In this document: one piece after another, positions 56,906-64,000 of the stretch
Layout: every line of letters begins with the position of its first letter
Numbering within the stretch: position 1 is the first letter of the stretch
DNA from: Alphaproteobacteria bacterium
Lineage (GTDB): Bacteria > Pseudomonadota > Alphaproteobacteria > SHVP01
Length of the DNA stretch: 64,000 nt
NCBI GenBank assembly: GCA_040216735.1
Contig: JAVJOO010000002.1
Coordinates: 213,118-277,117 of the forward strand
Direction of reading: 5' to 3'
The notes under the pieces: generated by a model
Told to the model about the DNA's origin: nothing
Seen by the model: the letters and a program-made list of their open reading frames with translations, nothing else
Databases searched by the model: none
Translations under genes and position numbers: made by a program

Positions 56906-58327
56906 CTAGCCCAGCCGGGCCAAAAGCCGCACCACGGTCTTGACCCGGGCGCTACCAAGGGCCGGCGCGAAGAACGTGCCGGCAGCACGCTTGCCAAGTT
57001 CGGAATAGGTCGGATAGGGCGCCATCAGGCCCGCCATCGCGCTAAGTTTTTGCTTCTGACCCACCGCCATGACCCACGGGAGAATGAGATCCCCTGCGTT
57101 ACGGCCGACAATTTGGGCCCCCAGAATCCGCCCCTTTTGCGTACTGACGATCTTGATCAAACCCTCCGAGTCGCCCTGCGCCCGGGCCCGGTCGTTTTCG
57201 GCAAGCGGCCAGCGCACTACCGAGACTCGTCCATACGCCTCGCGCGCCTCGCACTCGGTCATGCCGACGTGGGCGAGCTCCGGATCGGTATAGGTCACCC
57301 ACGGTATCGCTTGGTTTGTGGTCCGCGCCGGCAACCGGAACAGAATATTCCGAAGCACCACGCCGGCATGGAACGATGCGACGTGGGTGAATTGCGCCCC
57401 GCCGGCGACATCGCCGACTGCGAAAATCTTCTTGTTCGTGGTTCGTAATCGCGCGTCCACGTTCACCCCGCGCCGGGTGAACTCAACCCCCGCGGCGTCC
57501 AAGCCAAGGTCCAGATTCGGCTTTCGTCCTGCGGCAAGCAGAAGGTGCGATCCAACGATCTGCGACACCGCACCGTCTTTCTCGATCGTGAGCCGAATAT
57601 CGCCGTTTGTCGCGGAAACCGCTTTGACCTGCGCACCCGAAAAAAGCTCGATCCCCTCGGCGCGCAACCGGGCGACAACGACCTCCGCCGCTTCTTCGTC
57701 GTCGCGGGGCAAAAACCGCGACATCTCCACCACCGTGACCTGGGCGCCAAGGCGGCGATGGGCCTGCGCCAGCTCCAAACCGATCGGACCGCCACCGACG
57801 ACCAGCAAATGACGGGGACAGGATTGATTGGCGAAGACGGTCTCGTTCGTCATATACGGTACCGCATCGAGGCCGTCGATCGGTGGCACCAACGGCGACG
57901 ATCCCGTCGCGATCACAAACCGGCGCGCACGCACAGTATGGGGACCCGCAACCAGCACGCCCGGTCCGGTGAACCGGCCATGCTCGCGGATCACCTGGAT
58001 GCCCATGCCTTGGAAGCGTTCCACCGAGTCGGTGGGCGCAATGCCCTCAATGACCCGGCGAACGTGCGCCATCGTTTGGGCAAAATCGATAGTCGGTGGG
58101 GGATGAGTCACGCCAAACTGCGCGGACTCCCGCCCGGCAACCACGGCGTGCGCTGCGGCGATCAGGGCCTTGGAAGGGACACAGCCGTAATTCAAGCAGT
58201 CGCCGCCCATCTCCCCGCGTTCGACGAGAACGACCCGCGCCCCCATCATGGCCGCACCGCTGGCGACGACGAGACCGCCGGCGCCGGCACCGATGACACA
58301 AATGTCGGGGCGACCGGGCGCCGTCAT
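56906..58327 (-). CDS. MerA-like pyridine nucleotide-disulfide oxidoreductase
   Basis: 473 residues: FAD fold CVIGAGAGGLV, redox pair Cys44/Cys49 in GGDCLNYGCVPSK, NAD fold VVGGGPIGLELA, second FAD motif KIFAVGDVAGGA, and the dimer domain. At the C-terminus the lipoamide dehydrogenase HPTxSE reads YPTYSE, as in MerA-like proteins, but MerA's C-terminal cysteine pair and N-terminal metal domain are absent. So neither classical lipoamide dehydrogenase nor mercuric reductase is assured. ATG overlaps the TVP38 gene as ATGA. Confidence 0.85.
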   Translation of the reverse strand: MTAPGRPDICVIGAGAGGLVVASGAAMMGARVVLVERGEMGGDCLNYGCVPSKALIAAAHAVVAGRESAQFGVTHPPPTIDFAQTMAHVRRVIEGIAPTDSVERFQGMGIQVIREHGRFTGPGVLVAGPHTVRARRFVIATGSSPLVPPIDGLDAVPYMTNETVFANQSCPRHLLVVGGGPIGLELAQAHRRLGAQVTVVEMSRFLPRDDEEAAEVVVARLRAEGIELFSGAQVKAVSATNGDIRLTIEKDGAVSQIVGSHLLLAAGRKPNLDLGLDAAGVEFTRRGVNVDARLRTTNKKIFAVGDVAGGAQFTHVASFHAGVVLRNILFRLPARTTNQAIPWVTYTDPELAHVGMTECEAREAYGRVSVVRWPLAENDRARAQGDSEGLIKIVSTQKGRILGAQIVGRNAGDLILPWVMAVGQKQKLSAMAGLMAPYPTYSELGKRAAGTFFAPALGSARVKTVVRLLARLG

Positions 58328-59070
58328 TGGATTGGCCGCCCAGGGCGCGAGCGCCGCAGAATCTTGTAGGCGACCGGCAGCAACGCCAACACCGCCAAAC
58401 CGATCATCGGTAAAATGACATCCGCCCGGAAAAAGATGGAGAGGCCGGGAACCTCCCCGCTATCGAGTACCGAGCCGGTCCCGGCGCCGACACCGACATA
58501 TACGAACGCGCCGGGGACGATGCCGATCGCCGTCGCTAGGACATAAGTGCGCAAACGCACCCCGAGCAGCGCCGGGACAATGTTGACGAGGAAGAACGGG
58601 AACAACGGAATCAAACGCAAGATCAGCAGGTAACTGAATTCGTTTTCGCGAAAGCCGGCTTCCATGCGTTTCAGTGCGGCCCCGGCGCGTTCATGCAAGA
58701 AGGCACCGAGCGTCGACCGGGCTATGAGAAACAGTGCAACGGCCCCGACCGTCGCCCCGATCACGACACAGAGTGTCCCAACGGGCGTGCCAAAAAAGAA
58801 CCCCCCCATAATCGACAGCAACGTCGCAATCGGCAGGGAGAAGGCCACCACGACGGCATAGGTTGCGATGAAGGCAACCGCCGCTAGTAGACTGTGACGC
58901 TCGACAAAGTCGCTCAAGACCGCGCGATTGTCGCGCAGGGCTTCGAACGAGACGAAGCGATCTAGATCGAAAGCGAAGAAAACGCCGAGACCCAGAACCA
59001 AGACGACCAGGGGCGCCAGCCGTTTCAGTCCAAAGCGCGGGCGGCCTTCGGTTGTCTCGGGTTGGGCCAA
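58324..59070 (-). CDS. TVP38/TMEM64 (DedA-related) membrane protein
   Basis: 248 residues, about six hydrophobic segments. Family core includes FSLPIATLLSIMGGFFFG and the RLIPLFPFFLVN segment, followed by GIVPGAFVYVGVGAGTG. Members are linked to membrane or lipid transport; some cyanobacterial proteins fuse this domain to a disulfide oxidoreductase like the one encoded next. Start TTG 59070 appears to be the only choice. Confidence 0.85.
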   Translation of the reverse strand: MAQPETTEGRPRFGLKRLAPLVVLVLGLGVFFAFDLDRFVSFEALRDNRAVLSDFVERHSLLAAVAFIATYAVVVAFSLPIATLLSIMGGFFFGTPVGTLCVVIGATVGAVALFLIARSTLGAFLHERAGAALKRMEAGFRENEFSYLLILRLIPLFPFFLVNIVPALLGVRLRTYVLATAIGIVPGAFVYVGVGAGTGSVLDSGEVPGLSIFFRADVILPMIGLAVLALLPVAYKILRRSRPGRPIQ

Positions 59071-59271
59071 CGGGATGCCTCGAACGTTGCCGGACGGGGC
59101 CTTGGGCGCCGTTCGATGTACGGGAACTCTTCCTTACGGCCACCTCGCCTCGGGCCGAGCGACCGGTATAGCGGCGAATCTAACGGATTCCGCGTCGGTA
59201 AGGGGGCATATTCGCGACAATAAACCAACCGTGAAGCCCGGATTTGCCGCGCTCTTCCGGGTGACGGATCG

Positions 59272-59300
59272 TTGACAGGGCCCGCCCCAGCCCGTATACA
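59272..59300 (+). promoter_or_regulatory. Strong sigma-70-type promoter for rpmH
   Basis: TTGACA (59272-59277), 17-base spacer, TATACA (59295-59300): consensus at 11 of 12 positions with ideal spacing. A transcript would start near 59307, about 45 bases before rpmH. It sits in the 281-base gap (59071-59351) shared with the leftward TVP38 gene. Confidence 0.75.
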
Positions 59301-59351
59301 GCGGGCCTTATTTCGCGGGCTTTCGGCCCACGAAGCCTTGGAGATTCAGCC

Positions 59352-59486
59352 GTGAAAAGAACGTTTCAGCCCAGCGTCCTCGTGCGCAAGCGGCGTCATG
59401 GCTTTCGCGCCAGAATGAAGACGGCCAACGGTCGTAAAGTTCTCGCGCGTCGCCGTGCAAGGGGCCGCAAACGCCTCTCGGCGTGA
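59352..59486 (+). CDS. rpmH: Ribosomal protein bL34
   Basis: 44-residue basic 50S protein: [21 protein letters not shown] then [18 protein letters not shown], the full family sequence. The start is GTG at 59352 with TGGAG eight bases upstream, too short to be picked up by length-based gene finding. First gene of the rnpA-yidD-yidC-engB-argB block. Confidence 0.97.
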   Translation: MKRTFQPSVLVRKRRHGFRARMKTANGRKVLARRRARGRKRLSA

Positions 59487-59496
59487 GCGCGCGCCT

Positions 59497-59865
59497 GTGC
59501 CGGCGCGCCTAATACGCCTGACCCGCCGGTCCGATTTCGAACGGCTCACCCGGAGGGGCAATAAACAGGTCATGCCGGGTCTGGTGCTACAGTCAAAAGA
59601 GCGCGCCGACGCCTGCGTGTCGGCGCCGACCCGCGTCGGGTTCACAGTGTCCAAGAAAGTGGGCGGCGCCGTGGCGAGAAATCGCGCAAAACGGCGGCTA
59701 CGGGCTGCTGTAGCGACCGCTCTCAAGGACGCCCGCCCTGGGTTGGACGTCGTACTGGTCGGTCGAAAGGCCACTCTCGAGCGGCCGTGGACCCAGCTCG
59801 TTGCCGATCTGCGCGGCGCTGCCATCGGGCTCGGCGTGCTGCCCAAGGCAGGTGTGAAGGGATGA
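59497..59865 (+). CDS. rnpA: Ribonuclease P protein component
   Basis: Protein subunit of RNase P, needed with the rnpB RNA for tRNA 5' processing. 122 residues with [14 protein letters not shown], the RNR motif region [14 protein letters not shown], and [13 protein letters not shown] 59497 ([14 protein letters not shown]) is chosen over GTG 59455, which lies inside rpmH. The stop overlaps yidD as ATGA. Confidence 0.9.
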   Translation: MPARLIRLTRRSDFERLTRRGNKQVMPGLVLQSKERADACVSAPTRVGFTVSKKVGGAVARNRAKRRLRAAVATALKDARPGLDVVLVGRKATLERPWTQLVADLRGAAIGLGVLPKAGVKG

Positions 59866-60140
59866 ACCGCATCGCCGACCTTCTCCGCTCTGTACCGGCA
59901 GTGCTCCTGCGTGCACTTGTGCGCGGTTATCAACTCTTCATCTCCCCCGTTCTGGGCGCGAATTGCCGCTTCGATCCTACGTGTTCCGCCTATGCCCACG
60001 AGGCGATCGGACGCTTTGGCGCGGTTCGCGGAACGTTTCTGGCCCTAAAACGCGTGTCTCGCTGTCATCCGTGGGGAGGATTCGGACACGACCCCGTCCC
60101 CGAACGAGCGCCGCCAAAACGGATCATGCACGATGTTTGA
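59862..60140 (+). CDS. yidD: Membrane protein insertion efficiency factor YidD
   Basis: 92-residue protein assisting YidC-dependent membrane insertion. Seen: [31 protein letters not shown] and [16 protein letters not shown], the family's conserved Cys-containing core. ATG 59862 has GAAGG upstream; the stop overlaps yidC by 8 bases. Confidence 0.95.
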   Translation: MNRIADLLRSVPAVLLRALVRGYQLFISPVLGANCRFDPTCSAYAHEAIGRFGAVRGTFLALKRVSRCHPWGGFGHDPVPERAPPKRIMHDV

Positions 60141-61881
60141 ACAGCGGAACCTGATACTCGCGATCGCTTTCTCGGTCGCTATTTTGGTCGGGTGGCAGTT
60201 CTTCTTCTTGCCCGATCCGCCAGCTCCAGCGCCATCGGCGGAATCGGGCGCCCCAGCTTCGGTCCAAGGCGATGGCGTACGGGTTCCCGGCGCGCCAAAC
60301 GCACTGCCCCCAGTCGGCGCCGCCGCGCCGCCGATGCGCGACCGCAGCGAGGTCCTGCGCGATGCCCCACGAATCCGCATCGATTCCCAGGCTGTGTTCG
60401 GGTCGGTGTCGCTCCTGGGTGCCCGAGTCGACGATCTAACGTTGAAACGGTATCGGGAAAGCGTCGATCCACAGAGCGACCAAGTAACCTTCCTATCGCC
60501 CCTGCAAACGGCGCACCCCTATTACGCGCAATTTGGTTGGACCAGCGCAGAGGACATCGCGCTTCCCAACGACACGTCGCTCTGGCGGTCCAACAGCACG
60601 CTCCTCACTCCCGGCAGTCCTGTCATTTTGGAGTGGGACAACGAAGCGGGCCTCCGGTTCATCCGGACGATCTCGATCGATGCGAATTATATGTTCACGT
60701 TCTCGGACCAGGTCGAGAACTACGGCAATGCTGCGGTAACCCTGTTTCCGTTCGGCGCGATTGTTCGCAAGGAGCGGCCGGAAACGCTGGACTTCTTTAT
60801 TCTCCACGAAGGTGCCGTCGGCGTATTCGACGAAGTCTTGGATCAACAGGACTATGACGATCTTATCGACGCGCCGAGCGGGCGAATCGAAAACACACCC
60901 GAGACCGCCGGCGGTTGGATCGGGATTACAGATAAGTATTGGCTGACCGCCCTGATCCCGGACCAGACCGGGCATGCATCCTTTAGCTACAACCACTGGG
61001 CGGACGGCGCGCGCGACAACTTCCAGGTCGATTTTCGCCGCATCGAAGGTCTTGAGATTCCGGCGGGCAGATCGGCGAGCGTCACCAATCGGGTTTTCGC
61101 CGGCGCGAAAGTCGTGCGCTTGCTGGACGGCTACAAAAACAACCTCGGCGTTCCCGGATTCGACCGGGCCGTCGACTTCGGCCTGTTGTTTTTCCTGACC
61201 AAACCGATGTTCATTTTGCTCCGCTTCTTGAGCGAGACCATCGGTAACTTCGGCATCGCCATCCTGCTCGTCACGGTGATGGTGAAGCTGGTGTTTTTCC
61301 CGCTCGCCAATCGCTCCTACCGCGCCATGAGCAAGATGAAACTGCTCGCACCCGAAATGACCAAAATTCGGGAACGGTTCAAGGACGACCGGCAACGCCA
61401 GCAGCAAGAGATGATGGCCCTCTACAAACGCGAAGGCGCCAATCCGGTCTCGGGCTGCCTCCCGATCTTCGTCCAGATACCAGTCTTTTTTGCACTATAT
61501 AAGGTTCTCTTCGTCACGATCGAAATGCGGCACACGCCGTTCTTCGGATGGATTCAGGACCTTTCGGCGCCGGACCCGCTCAACCTTTTTACCGGGTTCG
61601 GGATGCTGCCCATCTCCCTGCCTGAGTTCATTCCAGTGATCGGGATTTGGCCGATCCTCATGGGATTGAGCATGTGGCTTCAACAGCGCCTCAACCCCCA
61701 GCCGATGGATAAGATGCAGCAGCGCATCTTTATGCTGTTGCCGATCGTCTTCACGTTCATTCTGGCGCCGTTCCCGGCCGGGCTAGTGATCTACTGGACC
61801 TGGAACAATATTTTGTCGATCGCCCAACAATGGGTGATCATGCGGCAGGCGGGAATCAAGAACCCGGCGGCGGTCGAGTAG
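60133..61881 (+). CDS. yidC: Membrane protein insertase YidC
   Basis: Inserts and folds inner-membrane proteins with or without SecYEG. 582 residues: N-terminal helix about 5-22, large periplasmic beta domain to about 340, then five helices with [54 protein letters not shown] and a basic C-terminus. Full length by family standards. Confidence 0.96.
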   Translation: MFEQRNLILAIAFSVAILVGWQFFFLPDPPAPAPSAESGAPASVQGDGVRVPGAPNALPPVGAAAPPMRDRSEVLRDAPRIRIDSQAVFGSVSLLGARVDDLTLKRYRESVDPQSDQVTFLSPLQTAHPYYAQFGWTSAEDIALPNDTSLWRSNSTLLTPGSPVILEWDNEAGLRFIRTISIDANYMFTFSDQVENYGNAAVTLFPFGAIVRKERPETLDFFILHEGAVGVFDEVLDQQDYDDLIDAPSGRIENTPETAGGWIGITDKYWLTALIPDQTGHASFSYNHWADGARDNFQVDFRRIEGLEIPAGRSASVTNRVFAGAKVVRLLDGYKNNLGVPGFDRAVDFGLLFFLTKPMFILLRFLSETIGNFGIAILLVTVMVKLVFFPLANRSYRAMSKMKLLAPEMTKIRERFKDDRQRQQQEMMALYKREGANPVSGCLPIFVQIPVFFALYKVLFVTIEMRHTPFFGWIQDLSAPDPLNLFTGFGMLPISLPEFIPVIGIWPILMGLSMWLQQRLNPQPMDKMQQRIFMLLPIVFTFILAPFPAGLVIYWTWNNILSIAQQWVIMRQAGIKNPAAVE

Positions 61882-61896
61882 CGCCCGGGGACGTTC

Positions 61897-62541
61897 ATGG
61901 CTGGCGCGCCATCCGACGATCGGGCGATTGAAGTCGGGCGGCGTCTGTTTGCCCGCCACTGCGCGTTCCTAACCTCGGGTGTCGGGCCGAGCAGCTTCCC
62001 GAGCGAAACCTTGCCCGAAGTCGCCTTCTCCGGACGATCGAATGCCGGCAAGTCCAGCTTGATCAATGCCCTCACCGGTCAGCGTGGCTTAGCACGGGCA
62101 TCCAACCAACCCGGACGCACCCAATCGATCAATTTTTTTGAGATTGCAGCGGCCCTGCGGCTCGTCGATCTGCCGGGCTACGGCTTCGCCAAAGCGCCCA
62201 AGGCAACCGCGGATAGCTGGCGCCGCTTAGTCCATGGCTTTCTTCGTGGGCGCGCGACGGTGCGCCGCGTGGTTCTCCTGATCGATGCGCGGCGCGGCCT
62301 GATGGCGATCGACCGCGCGATGATGGCGGAACTCGAGGAGATGGCCGTTTCGTACCAAGTCGTCTTGACCAAGACCGACACCCTGCCCCAAGCGAAGGTT
62401 AGGGCGTTGATCGAGACGACGACGGCGGAAATATCGCGGCAACCGGCAGCGTTTCCGTTGGTCATCGCTACAAGCGCCCGCAAAACGAAGGGGATTGCAG
62501 AACTTCGCGCATCCCTTGCTGAACTAGCTGACTTCACTTGA
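61897..62541 (+). CDS. engB: Ribosome biogenesis GTPase EngB (YihA/YsxC)
   Basis: Essential GTPase in 50S assembly. 214 residues with G1 GRSNAGKSS at 46-54, G3 DLPGYG, G4 TKTD, and the NQPGRTQSINFF switch region typical of EngB. ATG 61897, 15 bases after yidC. Confidence 0.95.
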   Translation: MAGAPSDDRAIEVGRRLFARHCAFLTSGVGPSSFPSETLPEVAFSGRSNAGKSSLINALTGQRGLARASNQPGRTQSINFFEIAAALRLVDLPGYGFAKAPKATADSWRRLVHGFLRGRATVRRVVLLIDARRGLMAIDRAMMAELEEMAVSYQVVLTKTDTLPQAKVRALIETTTAEISRQPAAFPLVIATSARKTKGIAELRASLAELADFT

Positions 62542-62559
62542 TTCGGATATAAGCGCCCC

Positions 62560-63471
62560 ATGCCCATCAAACCGGGAACCGACCCAGACAAACTCGCGGA
62601 AGTCGGCAGGACTCTGGCCGAAGCCTTGCCCTATATGCGCCAGTTCAACGGCCAAACATTCGTGGTGAAGTTTGGTGGGCATGCCATGGGCGACGACGAC
62701 CTCGCGATTTCGTTCGCCCAAGACATCGTGATGCTGCGGCAAGTCGGCATCCATCCGGTGGTTGTTCACGGCGGCGGTCCGCAGATCGGCGAGATGCTCG
62801 CCCGGCTCAATATCGAAAGTTCGTTTGTCGATGGCCTTCGGGTTACCGACCGCGCCACCGTCGATATCGTGGAGATGGTCCTCTCCGGATCGATCAATAA
62901 ACAAATCGTCGACAGCATCCACCGGGCCGGCGGAACCGCGATCGGCCTATCGGGCAAAGACGGTCGCCTAATCGAAGCCCAAAAACTCACGCGCACGACG
63001 CGAGATCCGGATTCGAACATTGAACGGATTCTCGACCTTGGGTTCGTCGGCGAACCGACGCGTATCAACACCAAGGCGCTCGACGTCCTCAAGCAGTCGG
63101 ACATCATCCCGATCATCGCCCCCATCGGCGTGGGCCCGAACGGCGAGACCTACAACATCAACGCCGACACCGCTGCGGGCGCGATCGCAGGTGCCTTGGG
63201 CGCGTCGAAACTGCTCATGCTCACCGATGTCGCCGGCGTGTTGGATAAGGACAAGAACCTCCTCCCCACACTTACGGAGGTGCAGGCGCGCGAACTCATG
63301 GCTGAGGGCACGATTTCCGGCGGCATGATCCCCAAGGTCGAAACCTGTTTGGACGCGGTGCGCCGGGGCACCGACGCCGTCCATATTCTCGACGGTCGCA
63401 TCCGACACGTTCTGTTGCTCGAAATATTCACCGCGCACGGTGTGGGCACCATGATTCGGGCCAATCGCTAG
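62560..63471 (+). CDS. argB: Acetylglutamate kinase
   Basis: Second step of arginine synthesis. 303 residues with [40 protein letters not shown] and [17 protein letters not shown] of the amino-acid kinase family. ATG 62560. The stop shares CTAG with the convergent DUF2336-like gene. Confidence 0.96.
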   Translation: MPIKPGTDPDKLAEVGRTLAEALPYMRQFNGQTFVVKFGGHAMGDDDLAISFAQDIVMLRQVGIHPVVVHGGGPQIGEMLARLNIESSFVDGLRVTDRATVDIVEMVLSGSINKQIVDSIHRAGGTAIGLSGKDGRLIEAQKLTRTTRDPDSNIERILDLGFVGEPTRINTKALDVLKQSDIIPIIAPIGVGPNGETYNINADTAAGAIAGALGASKLLMLTDVAGVLDKDKNLLPTLTEVQARELMAEGTISGGMIPKVETCLDAVRRGTDAVHILDGRIRHVLLLEIFTAHGVGTMIRANR

Positions 63472-64000
63472 CCACCCGCTTCGGATCGATCCTCGCCCTC
63501 CGGGGCGTCCACGAAGTACCGGACGAACCACTCCATTTCTTCATCGACCATCGGATAATCGGTCCCGCCCCGCGGGTTCAGGACCTCGTTCCCTTTGAGG
63601 TGACACAGGGTCCGCTGCAATCCGACCGCGGTGCGCATCGCCAGGTGCGCTTTCCAGCACAAGGCCGACAGCGGCCGCCCCGATCGGGCGCGCAGAATCC
63701 TTCTCACGGCCGCCTCGGGCACGCCGGACTTCAGCGATAGGGCATGGCCGACGAAGACGACATCCCCCGCCTGGGCCGCTGAAAGAATAGCGGTGTCGTC
63801 CAGTTTACTTGCCGCGAAGGCTGCCCTTGCCCGCGAACGGGCGGCGGCATCGCTCTCCGGCGACGATCCATCGTCCTCTCTCAACCGGTCTCGTACGCGT
63901 TGCCGAACAAATCGTTCGGTTTCCGCATCGATGTCGCTTCGCGCGGCCAGTTCGTCAAGCAACGCCGCGGCAACGAAACCCGCGATTCGCCGGATCGCCG
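63468..64000 (-). CDS. DUF2336-like protein, cut by right edge
   Basis: The C-terminal 176 residues are visible; the frame stays open to the window edge, so the true start is outside (TTG at 63962 is internal). Helical, HEAT-like alphaproteobacterial protein of unknown function, with [50 protein letters not shown] and the C-terminal [14 protein letters not shown]. Assignment to DUF2336 is by general resemblance. Confidence 0.65.
   Translation of the reverse strand, partial: AIRRIAGFVAAALLDELAARSDIDAETERFVRQRVRDRLREDDGSSPESDAAARSRARAAFAASKLDDTAILSAAQAGDVVFVGHALSLKSGVPEAAVRRILRARSGRPLSALCWKAHLAMRTAVGLQRTLCHLKGNEVLNPRGGTDYPMVDEEMEWFVRYFVDAPEGEDRSEAGG

Noticed and set aside
56906-58327. Mercuric reductase assignment
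   Set aside because: The C-terminal cysteine pair and N-terminal metal-binding domain of MerA are missing, and no mer genes are nearby.
1-64000. Mobile elements, CRISPR arrays or defence islands
   Set aside because: I saw no integrase, transposase, terminal repeats, regularly spaced repeats or known defence domains; both tRNA genes have intact neighbours with no duplicated 3' ends.

Overview
The window is GC-rich bacterial chromosome that reads as the core genome of an alphaproteobacterium, most likely near the Rhodospirillales. The evidence is the complete ccmABCDEFGHI set, a class I lysyl-tRNA synthetase, a SAM-II riboswitch in front of metZ, the blocks ffh-rpsP-rimM-trmD-rplS-leuCDB-asd and rpmH-rnpA-yidD-yidC-engB-argB, and one CtrA-type site. 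I read 66 protein genes (two cut by the window edges) and two tRNAs. I see no prophage, insertion sequence, CRISPR array, integrase or toxin-antitoxin pair.

Layout: 1-1346 holds the front part of acnA (minus). 1572-9181 is the cytochrome c maturation cluster, ending in a ccmI with three related repeats. 9559-13613 holds a small charged protein and the leftward run dapF-mtaB-ftsY-ispZ. 13811-21544 runs rightward from SRP/ribosome genes into leucine synthesis and asd. 21528-28581 has pdxY, then sdhCDAB followed by a methyltransferase and zapE. 28573-35464 is a mixture: HAD phosphatase, pyrD, SRAP protein, class IV aminotransferase, lysK, TerB-like protein, hydrolase and a BLUF photoreceptor. 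35523-41937 has tRNA-Gly, a radical SAM protein, the riboswitch-controlled metZ, apaG, folE, trkH and argE. 41925-48661 has a lipoprotein, hslO, argF, argD, a TPR-GT41 glycosyltransferase and maiA. 48692-59070 has an aldehyde dehydrogenase, tRNA-Arg, an OmpA-like lipoprotein, a DmpA-type peptidase, ggt, tam, an orphan histidine kinase, and a disulfide oxidoreductase with a TVP38 membrane protein. 59352-63471 is the rpmH-to-argB block, and a DUF2336-like gene runs off the right end.

The genes are tightly packed. Many neighbours overlap by 4-13 bases, 7 of 10 convergent pairs overlap at their 3' ends, and four of those share one palindromic stop tetramer. About 18 genes appear to start with GTG or TTG. 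Functional groups are haem c attachment, TCA cycle (acnA, sdh), leucine, methionine, lysine/threonine and arginine synthesis (argE, argF, argD, argB), and co-translational membrane insertion (ffh, ftsY, yidC, yidD).

No clearly new multi-gene system stands out. The best leads are the SAM-II aptamer joined directly to an intrinsic terminator, a radical SAM enzyme with six C-terminal cysteines, the CtrA-type box before the TPR-glycosyltransferase, the overlapping TVP38/MerA-like oxidoreductase pair, and the promoter-hairpin-T-run leader of ffh.
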